A DNA stretch of 64,000 nucleotides, taken from NCBI RefSeq assembly GCF_003862485.1, contig NZ_RRCM01000001.1, forward strand, positions 580,443 to 644,442, written 5' to 3'. Below, in pieces: positions 17,782-26,043 of this stretch. Each line of letters begins with the position of its first letter. Within the stretch, counting starts at the first letter, position 1. The notes under the pieces were generated by a model, which had not been told where the DNA came from, did no database searches, and was given only the letters and a program-made list of their open reading frames with translations. The DNA comes from Lachnoanaerobaculum orale. Lineage in GTDB: Bacteria; Bacillota; Clostridia; Lachnospirales; Lachnospiraceae. Both the position numbers and the translations under genes were made by a program.

Positions 17782-19062
17782 ATGATAAGAGGTTGGAAAG
17801 ATAAGCTTGAAAAGTATGTAAATTTGAATGAAGATATCTGTGTGGATATGCAGATTTGCGGTAATGCGGAGTATGATTTTTGCTGTTTCGGAGTGGACCG
17901 GGAAGGGAAACTCTCAGATGACAGATATATGGTGTTTTATAATCAAAGGCAAAGTCCTGAAGGTGAGTTATCCTTAGAAGATATAGGGAACGGTGTTAGG
18001 TTTAAACTTAAGCTTTCAAAGTTACCTGAAAAAATAGACAGACTGATTTTTACTCTGAGTATAGACGGCGCTCAGACGGTAGGGGAGATGCAAAGCCTTA
18101 CTACAAAGGTATATCAGGCAGGCAAAGAAAGTATAGATTTGGAACTTAGCGGAAAAGACTTCTCAAATGAAAGGGCTGTTATAGTTATAGAAATCTATCG
18201 CAAAGATACCTGGAGAATCGGCTTTGTGGCAGGTGGATTTGACGGCGGACTTTCCGCGCTTTTGAAGCATTTCGGCGGAGAAGAGATAAAAGATGAAAAT
18301 ACTGATGATACGCTAAAAGAGACAAAGAAGCCTGAGGCTACAAACACCGGTTCTGAAAGTGTCACGGTCAAAAAAGTATCGCTTGAAAAGAAACTTGAAA
18401 AAGCTCCCCATCTTGTCAGCCTTGTAAAGCCGCTTGTATTTGAGCTTAAGAAAAAGAATCTTGAAACCACAGTTGCAAGAGTAGGGCTTGTTTTGGATAT
18501 ATCGGGATCTATGAGTCAGCGTTTTAAAAACGGAACTGTGCAGGAAATAGTGAATAAGACATTACCTTTAGCGGTACAGTTTGATGATGACGGTGAACTT
18601 GATTTTTGGTACTACGGTACTACAGCCAGAAGAATGAAGAGTGTAAATCTTGACAACTACATGGAGGCGGTTCCGGTTGATTGGAAGCGTCTTATGATGG
18701 AGCTTGGCGGAAGGAATAATGAGCCGACAGTACTTAAAATGGTGGTGGATGCCTATAAAAACACAAAGATACCTGCATATGTGCTGTTCATTACAGACGG
18801 AGGAGTCAACCATAAGAAAGAAATACAAAATATTATTACAGAGGCTTCACATCTTCCAATCTTTTGGCAGTTTGTAGGAGTCGGAGGACAAAACTACGGA
18901 ATACTTGAAAGGCTGGATACTATGACGGGAAGATATGTTGATAATGCCGGTTTCTTTGCACTGGATGATTTCAAGAAAGTATCAAATGAAGAACTTTATG
19001 CAAGACTTTTGGAGGAGTTTCCGAAGTGGCTTGAGGAGATAAGGAAAAAGGGAATGATTTAG
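17782..19062 (+). CDS. TerF-like protein: TerD domain plus vWA domain
   Basis: 426 residues. Residues 1-170 form a TerD domain (FGVDREGKLSDDRYMVFYN, SPEGELSLED, YRKDTWRIGFVAGGF), a calcium-binding fold of the tellurium-resistance/stress systems. A charged linker (170-225) leads to a vWA domain with an intact MIDAS, D239-x-S241-x-S243. This is the TerF architecture. The macro-domain gene follows after 12 bases. TerD/TerF proteins are thought to work in membrane-linked stress complexes; no terB, terC or terZ is in the window. Confidence 0.85.
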   Translation: MIRGWKDKLEKYVNLNEDICVDMQICGNAEYDFCCFGVDREGKLSDDRYMVFYNQRQSPEGELSLEDIGNGVRFKLKLSKLPEKIDRLIFTLSIDGAQTVGEMQSLTTKVYQAGKESIDLELSGKDFSNERAVIVIEIYRKDTWRIGFVAGGFDGGLSALLKHFGGEEIKDENTDDTLKETKKPEATNTGSESVTVKKVSLEKKLEKAPHLVSLVKPLVFELKKKNLETTVARVGLVLDISGSMSQRFKNGTVQEIVNKTLPLAVQFDDDGELDFWYYGTTARRMKSVNLDNYMEAVPVDWKRLMMELGGRNNEPTVLKMVVDAYKNTKIPAYVLFITDGGVNHKKEIQNIITEASHLPIFWQFVGVGGQNYGILERLDTMTGRYVDNAGFFALDDFKKVSNEELYARLLEEFPKWLEEIRKKGMI

Positions 19063-19074
19063 ACGAGGTGATTT

Positions 19075-20250
19075 ATGCCTTTTAAGATTATAAAAAATGA
19101 TATAACAAAGGTAAAGGCGGACGCAATTGTAAATACGGTAAATCCGAATGTAAAGATAGGTGAAGGCGTTGAGTATGCCATATATAATGCGGCAGGTAAA
19201 GATGAGCTTTTAAAAGCAAGAGAAAAGCTTGGGTATATGCCGCCGGGTGAGGTGGGTATCACACCTGCCTTTAAGCTTGATGCAAAATATATTATTCATG
19301 TAAGCAGTCCGGTGTGGACAGGGATTTGGTACGGAGAACGCCCGCCTGAAAGTGTTTTTACAAAAGATACGATATTACTTACCGATTGCTATATGAAAGC
19401 TCTTTATATGGCGGCAGAAAACGGATGTAAGTCAATAGCTTTTCCTTTACTTGCGACAGGTACATACAAATTTCCGAAAGAGATAGGTATGGCTGTGGCG
19501 GTAAGAGCTTTTACAGAATTCTTGAAAAACTATGATATGGAAATTTTTCTGGTGGTATTCGGAAGGGATTCTTTTAATATTTCAGGAAGTCTGTTTAGAA
19601 AAGTAAAGAAATTTGTAGATTATGAAACAATATGTGCCGAGTTTGCTCCCGGAGACGATTCAAATTGGATTGACGGCAGTATAATTGATGATGATTCAGA
19701 CAGTTTTGATGGAGGAAATCACTACTATTATAATGATGGGAGAGCTAAAAGTTATCGGGATATAAGTGAGGACGAGAAGCCAATTGAAAGTTATTGGGAT
19801 ATAAGTGAGGATGACAATGATGAATTATACTATAAAAGTTCGCAAAGGTCACATAAGTACTCCGAATCACGTAAGCACTCCAAATCTTTAGAGGAGTCGC
19901 TAAAGAAAATCCATAAGTATTCATTTGCAGGCTATTTGCAGCAGCTTATAAACAAAAAAGGAATGAAAAATTCCGAAGTTTATGCTACGGCAAATATTAC
20001 AAAGCAATATTTTTCAAAGCTTATAAACGGCAAAGTAAATCCTTCAAAAGAGAAAGTGATTGCACTTGCAATCGGGCTGCACCTGAATATGGATGAGACA
20101 AAGGACATCTTGAAGATTGCGGGATATGCTTTCTCACCTTTTTCACAGACCGATACTGTAGTGAAATACTTTATAAACAATAAAGATTACAATGTAATAA
20201 AATTGGATATTTTACTTTATGATTTCGGATTGGATCCGATTTCAAGCTGA
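19075..20250 (+). CDS. Macro domain fused to an XRE-like HTH
   Basis: 391 residues. Residues 1-175 form a macro domain (ADAIVNTVNP, GEGVEYAIYNAAG, LLATGTYKFPKE), the fold that binds ADP-ribose or removes it. The glycine loop is altered compared with the usual GGGV. The middle (200-275) is acidic and Ser/Tyr-rich, with an imperfect repeat (SYRDISEDE and SYWDISEDD). The C-terminus (about 278-350) is HTH-like (NSEVYATANITKQYFSKLING). It could couple an ADP-ribose signal to DNA or partner binding. Regulation probably follows terF, with a terminator after the stop. Confidence 0.78.
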   Translation: MPFKIIKNDITKVKADAIVNTVNPNVKIGEGVEYAIYNAAGKDELLKAREKLGYMPPGEVGITPAFKLDAKYIIHVSSPVWTGIWYGERPPESVFTKDTILLTDCYMKALYMAAENGCKSIAFPLLATGTYKFPKEIGMAVAVRAFTEFLKNYDMEIFLVVFGRDSFNISGSLFRKVKKFVDYETICAEFAPGDDSNWIDGSIIDDDSDSFDGGNHYYYNDGRAKSYRDISEDEKPIESYWDISEDDNDELYYKSSQRSHKYSESRKHSKSLEESLKKIHKYSFAGYLQQLINKKGMKNSEVYATANITKQYFSKLINGKVNPSKEKVIALAIGLHLNMDETKDILKIAGYAFSPFSQTDTVVKYFINNKDYNVIKLDILLYDFGLDPISS

Positions 20251-20251
20251 C

Positions 20252-20280
20252 AAAGGTCGCCTCAGGGTTGACCTTTTTTA
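20252..20280 (+). terminator. Intrinsic terminator
   Basis: AAAGGTC pairs with GACCTTT around an 11-base loop, followed by T residues. It separates the terF-macro unit from the small vWA gene. Confidence 0.78.
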
Positions 20281-20330
20281 TTTTAATTTGATGTATCATA
20301 AGTTTACAAAATAAATTTAAGGAGAATCTT

Positions 20331-21011
20331 ATGGATAAGAATTTAACAGAGATAGTTTATATACTTGACAGAAGCGGTTCAATGAGCGGACTTGAGGCGG
20401 ATACTATAGGCGGATTTAACTCTATGATATCAAAGCAAAAAGATACCGGTGAGAGTGCGTATATTTCAACAGTATTATTTGATACTGTAAACGAGGTGAT
20501 ACATGACAGAGTACCTATTGAAAAAGTGGAGGAGATGACGGAAAAGGAGTATTTTGTAAGAGGAGGTACCGCACTTTTGGATGCGGTGGGAGGTGCTATA
20601 CGGCATATAGCAAATATCCACAAATATGCAAGGAAAGAGGACAGACCTGCAAAGACCGTTTTTATTATAACCACTGACGGAATGGAAAATTCCAGCAGAT
20701 ATTATAATTATGAACAGGTAAATAAGATGATAGAAAAGGAACAAAAAGAGTACGGCTGGGAGTTTATCTTTATCGGAGCAAATATTGATGCGGCAAGAGA
20801 GGCGGAAAAATTCGGTATCCGAAGAGACAGAGCACTAAATTATGTACCTGACGCAATGGGTACAGGTGCGGTATATGAAAGTATCTCAAATGTTACATGT
20901 GGTGCTATGAGAGCAAAGAACGCAGGTGATATAGGAGCATTTTTAGATAGTGGCGAGTGGGGAAAAGTTATAAAAAAAGACTTTGAAAAGAGAGCAAAAA
21001 AGCGCAGATAA
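20331..21011 (+). CDS. Small vWA-domain protein
   Basis: 226 residues, nearly all a vWA domain: MIDAS D13-x-S15-x-S17, the Thr in RGGTALLDAV and the Asp in TTDGMEN are intact, so metal-dependent ligand binding is likely. The basic tail ends KKDFEKRAKKRR. It has its own AAGGAG site and lies 67 bases before clpP. In Ter-type systems small vWA proteins act as adaptors with TerD-family proteins; that role is inferred from position. Confidence 0.82.
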   Translation: MDKNLTEIVYILDRSGSMSGLEADTIGGFNSMISKQKDTGESAYISTVLFDTVNEVIHDRVPIEKVEEMTEKEYFVRGGTALLDAVGGAIRHIANIHKYARKEDRPAKTVFIITTDGMENSSRYYNYEQVNKMIEKEQKEYGWEFIFIGANIDAAREAEKFGIRRDRALNYVPDAMGTGAVYESISNVTCGAMRAKNAGDIGAFLDSGEWGKVIKKDFEKRAKKRR

Positions 21012-21013
21012 GG

Positions 21014-21036
21014 CCATTACATATATGTTATAATGG
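21014..21036 (+). promoter_or_regulatory. Extended -10 promoter inside a dyad, upstream of the ClpP-like gene
   Basis: TGTTATAAT at 21026-21034 is an extended -10 element. The arms CCATTA (21014-21019) and TAATGG (21031-21036) form an inverted repeat over it, so a regulator bound here could block the promoter. Confidence 0.45.
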
Positions 21037-21077
21037 TAGATGAGTAGAGTAATAATGCATGATTATAGGAGAGATTT

Positions 21078-21683
21078 ATGAGTTCAACCACATTGATAAA
21101 GAATAACAGCGGTGTTACACAGGTTTCGCTGCAGGCAAAATTTTTAGGTAAAAGATGTATAAGCATCAGCGGAGAGATAAATGAGGAGTCGGCTGTTGAC
21201 TTCACAGATAAGATACTTGATTTGAATCTGGAATCAAATGAGCCTATAACTGTGCTTATAAACAGTAACGGCGGTGAAATAAACAGTGGACTTTTGATGT
21301 ATGATGCAATAGTAGGCTCAAAAGCTCCTATAAGAATGATATGCAGAGGTAAGGCTTACAGTATGGGTGCAGTACTTTTTGCCTGTGCAAAAGAAAGGTA
21401 TATGCTTCCAAACAGTGAACTGATGTTACATCAGCCTATGCTTGGTGGCAGAGTTTCAGGAAATGCCTCAAGTATAAAGAGTATATCCGACAGTATGCTT
21501 GAAACAAAGAAAAAAATAAACAGGTTGCTCTCAAAACATACAAAAAAGAGTGAAGAAGAGATAGATGAGGCTACAGGTTTTGACCATTATTTCTCACCGG
21601 AGGAATCTATAGAATTCAATCTTTGTGATGAAATAATAGAGTTTTCAAAAGTTATTGACTTTATAAAAGAGGTGGAGTGGTAA
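21078..21683 (+). CDS. ClpP-like serine peptidase
   Basis: 201 residues of the ClpP/crotonase fold. The triad is complete: Ser95 in GKAYSMGAV, His118 in LMLHQPM and Asp169 in GFDHYFSPEE. The oxyanion-loop INSNGGEI is also kept. It differs from housekeeping ClpP (no GQAASMGA), so it is a paralogue. The stop and the next start overlap (TAATG), so it is translationally coupled to a VirD4/TraG-like ATPase rather than to ClpX or ClpA. It is probably a specialised protease or processing peptidase. Confidence 0.85.
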   Translation: MSSTTLIKNNSGVTQVSLQAKFLGKRCISISGEINEESAVDFTDKILDLNLESNEPITVLINSNGGEINSGLLMYDAIVGSKAPIRMICRGKAYSMGAVLFACAKERYMLPNSELMLHQPMLGGRVSGNASSIKSISDSMLETKKKINRLLSKHTKKSEEEIDEATGFDHYFSPEESIEFNLCDEIIEFSKVIDFIKEVEW

Positions 21684-23122
21684 TGAAAGTTAAAGCAGAC
21701 AGAGTGATTTTGGGTGAAGACTGTGTATACAGTACTGACAGCAATGTAACCGGTATCAACAATAATATTTTGGTAGTAGGAGGATCAGGTTCCGGAAAGA
21801 CCGTTTCTATAGCTGAAGCATTTTTACTTGAGTCATATAACAGAAATATAATTGCTACAGTGACTAAAAGAAGAATAGTGAAAAAATATATTCCGCTTCT
21901 TATGGAGAGGGGATACAGTATCTGGGATCTTGACTTTGTACATCCTGAAAACGGAAATGTAGGCTATGATCCGCTTGATTTTGTGAAGAGCTATCAGGAT
22001 ATAGTATTTGTGGCAAAGAGTATAGTTGATGCAGATAAGAAAAAAGAAAACAGCAATGCAGACCCTTATTGGAATGAAGCCGCTACATCACTTTTTTCGG
22101 CCATCATAGCATATGTGCTTATGAAAAAGCTACATCCGAATTTTGCCGATGTGCTTGAGATGATTGACAAGCTTACATTTGAAGAGGACGGCGGATCGAT
22201 AACAACCTGTTATGACTTTGAATTTTTCAAGCTTGAAAAGGAGAATCCGTCAAATTTTGCTACAGTGAACTGGAAATCTTTTAGAAAATTGCCTATAAGA
22301 ACGGCAAGTTGTGTGTTCGGCGTACTAAATGCGGCAACCTCATATGTATTCACTCCGGAACTTAGAAAAATATTCAGGTTGAGAAGGAAGATAAGTTTTG
22401 AGAGATTGGCAAGAGAAAAAAGGGCGTTATTTGTGACCAGCAGTCCTGTAAATCCAAGTTTAAATACTTTTATAAATATGTTTTATGCACATATATTTAA
22501 GGAACTATTTGAGATAGGAGAAAGAAGAGAGAGCGGGGTGTTGCCAAGGCAGATACATATGCTGGCGGATGACTTTGCAACAGGCTGTCCTGTGCCTTTA
22601 TTTGATCAGTATATCTCTATATTCAGAGAAAAGGGTATATCTGTGACACTTCTGGTACAGTCGGAGTCACAGCTTTCATCACTCTATGGAGACGACAAAG
22701 CCACAACTATCATTAATAACTGCGATACATATGTGTATATGGGTTCGAACGATTTGGAGACTGCAAAGAATATTGCAACAAGGGCAGGTATACTGACTGA
22801 AGACTGTTTGAATATGAAACTTGGCAATCAGATAATCTTCAGGAGAGGATCAAAACCGATATTTTCTAAAAGGTACAATATTTTTGAGAATAAACTTTAC
22901 AAATCAATACCGGAGAGTTTTAATGGTGAAGATAAAATATATGCCTTAAATGAGGAAAGAAATTCATTTATCAGAGAACTTAGAGCCGGTATAGGTATGG
23001 ATGAATATGATTGTTTTGATGAAAACGGTATGTTCAAACCGATGAGCAATGAGCATGAAGCATGCGAATATTTTGACAGTGAATATTTTAAAAAATATAC
23101 GGACGGTGAAGATCCGTTTTAA
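21683..23122 (+). CDS. Soluble VirD4/TraG-like (T4CP) ATPase
   Basis: 479 residues. Walker A GGSGSGKT is at 33-40; the T4CP helical region is recognisable (DPYWNEAATSLFSAIIAY); Walker B is unusual (LADDF at 294-298 in place of LDEF), and QSESQL at 326-331 matches the conserved motif after Walker B. Coupling proteins normally begin with membrane helices; this one starts almost directly with the ATPase. No relaxase or mating-pair gene is present. The true start is the ATG at 21683, overlapping the clpP-like stop. It probably forms a hexameric motor, and its substrate may be protein instead of DNA. Confidence 0.82.
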   Translation: MKVKADRVILGEDCVYSTDSNVTGINNNILVVGGSGSGKTVSIAEAFLLESYNRNIIATVTKRRIVKKYIPLLMERGYSIWDLDFVHPENGNVGYDPLDFVKSYQDIVFVAKSIVDADKKKENSNADPYWNEAATSLFSAIIAYVLMKKLHPNFADVLEMIDKLTFEEDGGSITTCYDFEFFKLEKENPSNFATVNWKSFRKLPIRTASCVFGVLNAATSYVFTPELRKIFRLRRKISFERLAREKRALFVTSSPVNPSLNTFINMFYAHIFKELFEIGERRESGVLPRQIHMLADDFATGCPVPLFDQYISIFREKGISVTLLVQSESQLSSLYGDDKATTIINNCDTYVYMGSNDLETAKNIATRAGILTEDCLNMKLGNQIIFRRGSKPIFSKRYNIFENKLYKSIPESFNGEDKIYALNEERNSFIRELRAGIGMDEYDCFDENGMFKPMSNEHEACEYFDSEYFKKYTDGEDPF

Positions 23123-23151
23123 AATAAGGTATCATATGAGGGGGGGATATA

Positions 23152-24021
23152 ATGTCAAAATCCGATTCAAAATCACAAGTTAAATTTATGTCTGCGATGT
23201 TTAAAGGAAAGGAAATATTTAAGCCTTTAAATACAGGTTTTATTGATGAAAGAGTGAGTTGTATCAGGGAATATGTGGCCAATATTTTCTTTTATACAAA
23301 GAACGGTCATACGATAATGATTGATGCGGGGTATAACTACGAAAAACTTGCAGAAAAGATGAGCTGGCTGAATATTGATTACAAAGATATAAAAGAGATT
23401 TTAGTTACTCATTTGGATACTGACCATGTGGGAGCGATTGAAAAAGACAGTGAGGGTATATTCAAAGACTCGACAATATATATCGGAAGAATTGAAAACG
23501 AGTACTTAACGGGAAATAAGCGTAGAAAGGTCTTTTGGGGATTATATAAATTGCCGAGGGTAAACATTGATAATAAAAAGGTTTTAATTGATGACTCTCA
23601 AGTTATTTTTATCGGAGATATTAAGATAGAAGCCTTCATTGTGCCGGGGCATACATGGGGGCATCTGGTATATCTTATTGACGATATGTACCTGTTTACA
23701 GGGGATACAATTTGGTTCGGAGCTGACGGAGGATATGCATTTTTAAATACACTGGCGGAAGACGGAAAGCTTCAAATAAAATCGTTGAAAAGACTTGAAG
23801 AAATTCTTAGAAAAAGAAATCTTAATCTAAAGATTATTACAGGTCATACAGGTTGGACTGATGATATAGACTTTGCCTTTGCGCATACCGATGAAATTTG
23901 CAACTCGTTAAGGAGAAAGCCGAAAGTCCATGATCCTAAAGCACCTTATGACGGCTTTGATGAAAGCGGTGATAAGAAAGAAAATATAGAAAAAGGATTA
24001 CCAAAAATATTGCAGAAGTAG
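23152..24021 (+). CDS. MBL-fold metallo-hydrolase
   Basis: 289 residues with the metallo-beta-lactamase metal ligands: THLDTDH, PGHTWGH, FTGDT and a late GHTGW. The overall layout resembles N-acyl homoserine lactonase-like hydrolases, but the substrate is not evident. A GGGGGG stretch lies before the ATG. It is 29 bases after the T4CP-like ATPase and may share its transcript. Confidence 0.85.
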   Translation: MSKSDSKSQVKFMSAMFKGKEIFKPLNTGFIDERVSCIREYVANIFFYTKNGHTIMIDAGYNYEKLAEKMSWLNIDYKDIKEILVTHLDTDHVGAIEKDSEGIFKDSTIYIGRIENEYLTGNKRRKVFWGLYKLPRVNIDNKKVLIDDSQVIFIGDIKIEAFIVPGHTWGHLVYLIDDMYLFTGDTIWFGADGGYAFLNTLAEDGKLQIKSLKRLEEILRKRNLNLKIITGHTGWTDDIDFAFAHTDEICNSLRRKPKVHDPKAPYDGFDESGDKKENIEKGLPKILQK

Positions 24022-24058
24022 TATAGTGTAAATATATTTTTATGCAAAGGAGAACATT

Positions 24059-24448
24059 ATGTTGGAAGTAGGAATCAAAGGACAAAGAGAAACTGTAGTT
24101 ACCAAGGAGAAGACTGCAACAGGTATCGGAAGCGGACTTTTGGAGGTATTTGCAACCCCTATTATGATTGCACTGATGGAAGAGTCGGCATTTATGAGCG
24201 TAAATGAAATACTGGATGAGGGCTTTACTACAGTAGGTATTGCAGTGGATATAAAGCATATAGCGGCAACACCTGTAGGTATGAAGGTGGTTGCAAAGTC
24301 TGAGCTTATAAAGATTGACGGAAGAGAGCTTACCTTTAATGTGGAGGCGTATGATGAAAAAGGACTTATAGGTGAGGGTGTTCACAAGAGATTCATTGTA
24401 AATAATGATAAGTTCCAGGCAAAGACTGACAGTAAATTGGAAAAGTAA
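24059..24448 (+). CDS. Hotdog-fold thioesterase, FlK-like
   Basis: 129 residues. The arrangement of Thr/Glu/His in PIMIALMEESAF, TVGIAVDIKHIAATP and the late GEGVHKRFIV is that of fluoroacetyl-CoA thioesterase-like proteins. It hydrolyses an acyl-CoA, probably a short acyl chain. It is followed by a terminator, so it closes the preceding unit. Confidence 0.83.
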   Translation: MLEVGIKGQRETVVTKEKTATGIGSGLLEVFATPIMIALMEESAFMSVNEILDEGFTTVGIAVDIKHIAATPVGMKVVAKSELIKIDGRELTFNVEAYDEKGLIGEGVHKRFIVNNDKFQAKTDSKLEK

Positions 24449-24460
24449 ATATATATAGCT

Positions 24461-24494
24461 AAAGTGCAAAGGCAAGAGCTGATGCACTTTTTTT
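24461..24494 (+). terminator. Intrinsic terminator
   Basis: AAAGTGCA pairs with TGCACTTT around a 14-base loop, followed by a T run. Confidence 0.85.
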
Positions 24495-24560
24495 ATATTA
24501 AGACTATTGTTATATATAGTATTTTACTTTTATGATAAGATACATAAAAAGGAGGATGCT

Positions 24561-26042
24561 ATGAAAAAGAGATTGTTATATTTGATTCCTGTAATATTTT
24601 TGCTTTCAGGCTGTGGTAAGAGCGTTTCCATATCTATAAATTTACCCGGAAGTGAAAGTAAGATAAGTGAAAGCAGCGATACAGACGAAAGTGAAGTTAC
24701 AGATGCTCAAAAAGCCACAGATGCCACAAAAGAGAGCGAAAAAAAGGGCGTAGATATGCTTGATGCAAATGTGTATTATAAGCCTCAGGACGGGTATCAG
24801 CCGCCTGAAAATGTGATACCGCAGATAAGAGCAGACAATAAAAAACTTGAGGATACTGTAAAAAAGATAAATTCAGTTTGGACAAGCGACTATTCAAAAA
24901 TACAGCTTACAAGGTATGATTCCAATATATTCAGCCTCTTGATAGATACTGTAACAGTTGACAATTCAGCTTCAAGTGAAGAGTTAAGAGGTGTCAATAT
25001 AAGCTCAAGAACAGGCAAGGAGCTTAAGATTACGGCAGTTTTAAAGGATGCAAATACTCTGTATGAGAAATTGATGAGTGATCATGATTTTGTAGATAGT
25101 TATGATGATATTGATAACTTTAGTGAAAAGCTGAAATCGGTTTTGACAGAGCCCGATGCTTTTACTGACGGTGAGAACAAAAACAGTGATGTTGCCTGGT
25201 CACTAAGCAACGGTGCACTTATGATATATATGCTTGAAAATACAAAGTATGGAAAGCAGTCGGTGTCTATTCCTATCGACTATATAAAGTATAAGGAGTT
25301 CTTTAAGCCTGATATACTTACTTTACCGGATGATTATGCTTTCAAAATCATCCTCGATAGGGAGATGAGTGTAAATATAGACGGAACAGAGCGTATTGTG
25401 GAAGTCGATGAGGAAATTGACGAATACGGTGTATTACAGGAAGTTGAATTGAAAATTGACGGAGTCAAGAGAGAATATAAGGATGACAGCTACAGCTACG
25501 GTATTACAGATGCATATATTTTTAAAAAGGGAAATTTTGCATATCTCTACCTTGAATTGACTTATGATAATGACTATAGGAGTATTAAGGTAATTGATTT
25601 GAATAAGAATGGTGAACAGTCTGATATCAGTGAGTGTTTTGCGGATACCGCTCCTCTAAATCCGAATAAGTTCTACCTTGGCGAGAGGGTTGCAACTATA
25701 AGCACTGTAAATGTTGAAAGAAAGTACACATTAGGTGAGGAAGGCAGTCCTAAGGCATTGGAAAACTACTATACCATTGTTACTCCTGTAAGCTTGGTAG
25801 CTAAAATGGAGTTAAGCGGAGAGCGTTTAAAGGGAATAAACGGAAGTTATGACAGCAGTATTAATATTCCTGTAGGAATATTACTGACACCTGTAGGCAG
25901 TGACAATGAAAATTTTACAGATTACAGTACAAGTAGCGGAGATATTATAAGGATACCTATGCAAAAATCATCTGACGGTGAAATAACCATAAACGGTCGA
26001 GATGTAAGAGATGTATTTGACGGTACATTCTTTGCGGGTTGA
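24561..26042 (+). CDS. Hypothetical surface lipoprotein, 493 aa
   Basis: The ATG at 24561 follows AGGAGG and starts a typical lipoprotein signal (MKKRLLYLIPVIFLLSGC, with Cys18 as lipidation site). A low-complexity Ser/Asp/Glu linker to about residue 60 is followed by a folded extracellular region without known motifs. The longer frame upstream lacks a ribosome site. The stop is 1 base before dinB, so both are co-transcribed. The function is not recognised. Confidence 0.7.
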   Translation: MKKRLLYLIPVIFLLSGCGKSVSISINLPGSESKISESSDTDESEVTDAQKATDATKESEKKGVDMLDANVYYKPQDGYQPPENVIPQIRADNKKLEDTVKKINSVWTSDYSKIQLTRYDSNIFSLLIDTVTVDNSASSEELRGVNISSRTGKELKITAVLKDANTLYEKLMSDHDFVDSYDDIDNFSEKLKSVLTEPDAFTDGENKNSDVAWSLSNGALMIYMLENTKYGKQSVSIPIDYIKYKEFFKPDILTLPDDYAFKIILDREMSVNIDGTERIVEVDEEIDEYGVLQEVELKIDGVKREYKDDSYSYGITDAYIFKKGNFAYLYLELTYDNDYRSIKVIDLNKNGEQSDISECFADTAPLNPNKFYLGERVATISTVNVERKYTLGEEGSPKALENYYTIVTPVSLVAKMELSGERLKGINGSYDSSINIPVGILLTPVGSDNENFTDYSTSSGDIIRIPMQKSSDGEITINGRDVRDVFDGTFFAG

Positions 26043-26043
26043 T

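Noticed and set aside
21078-23122. The ClpP-like and TraG-like genes as part of an integrative conjugative element
   Set aside because: No relaxase, VirB4, VirB6 or integrase gene is within the window, and the ATPase lacks membrane helices. A relic of such an element cannot be excluded but is not supported.
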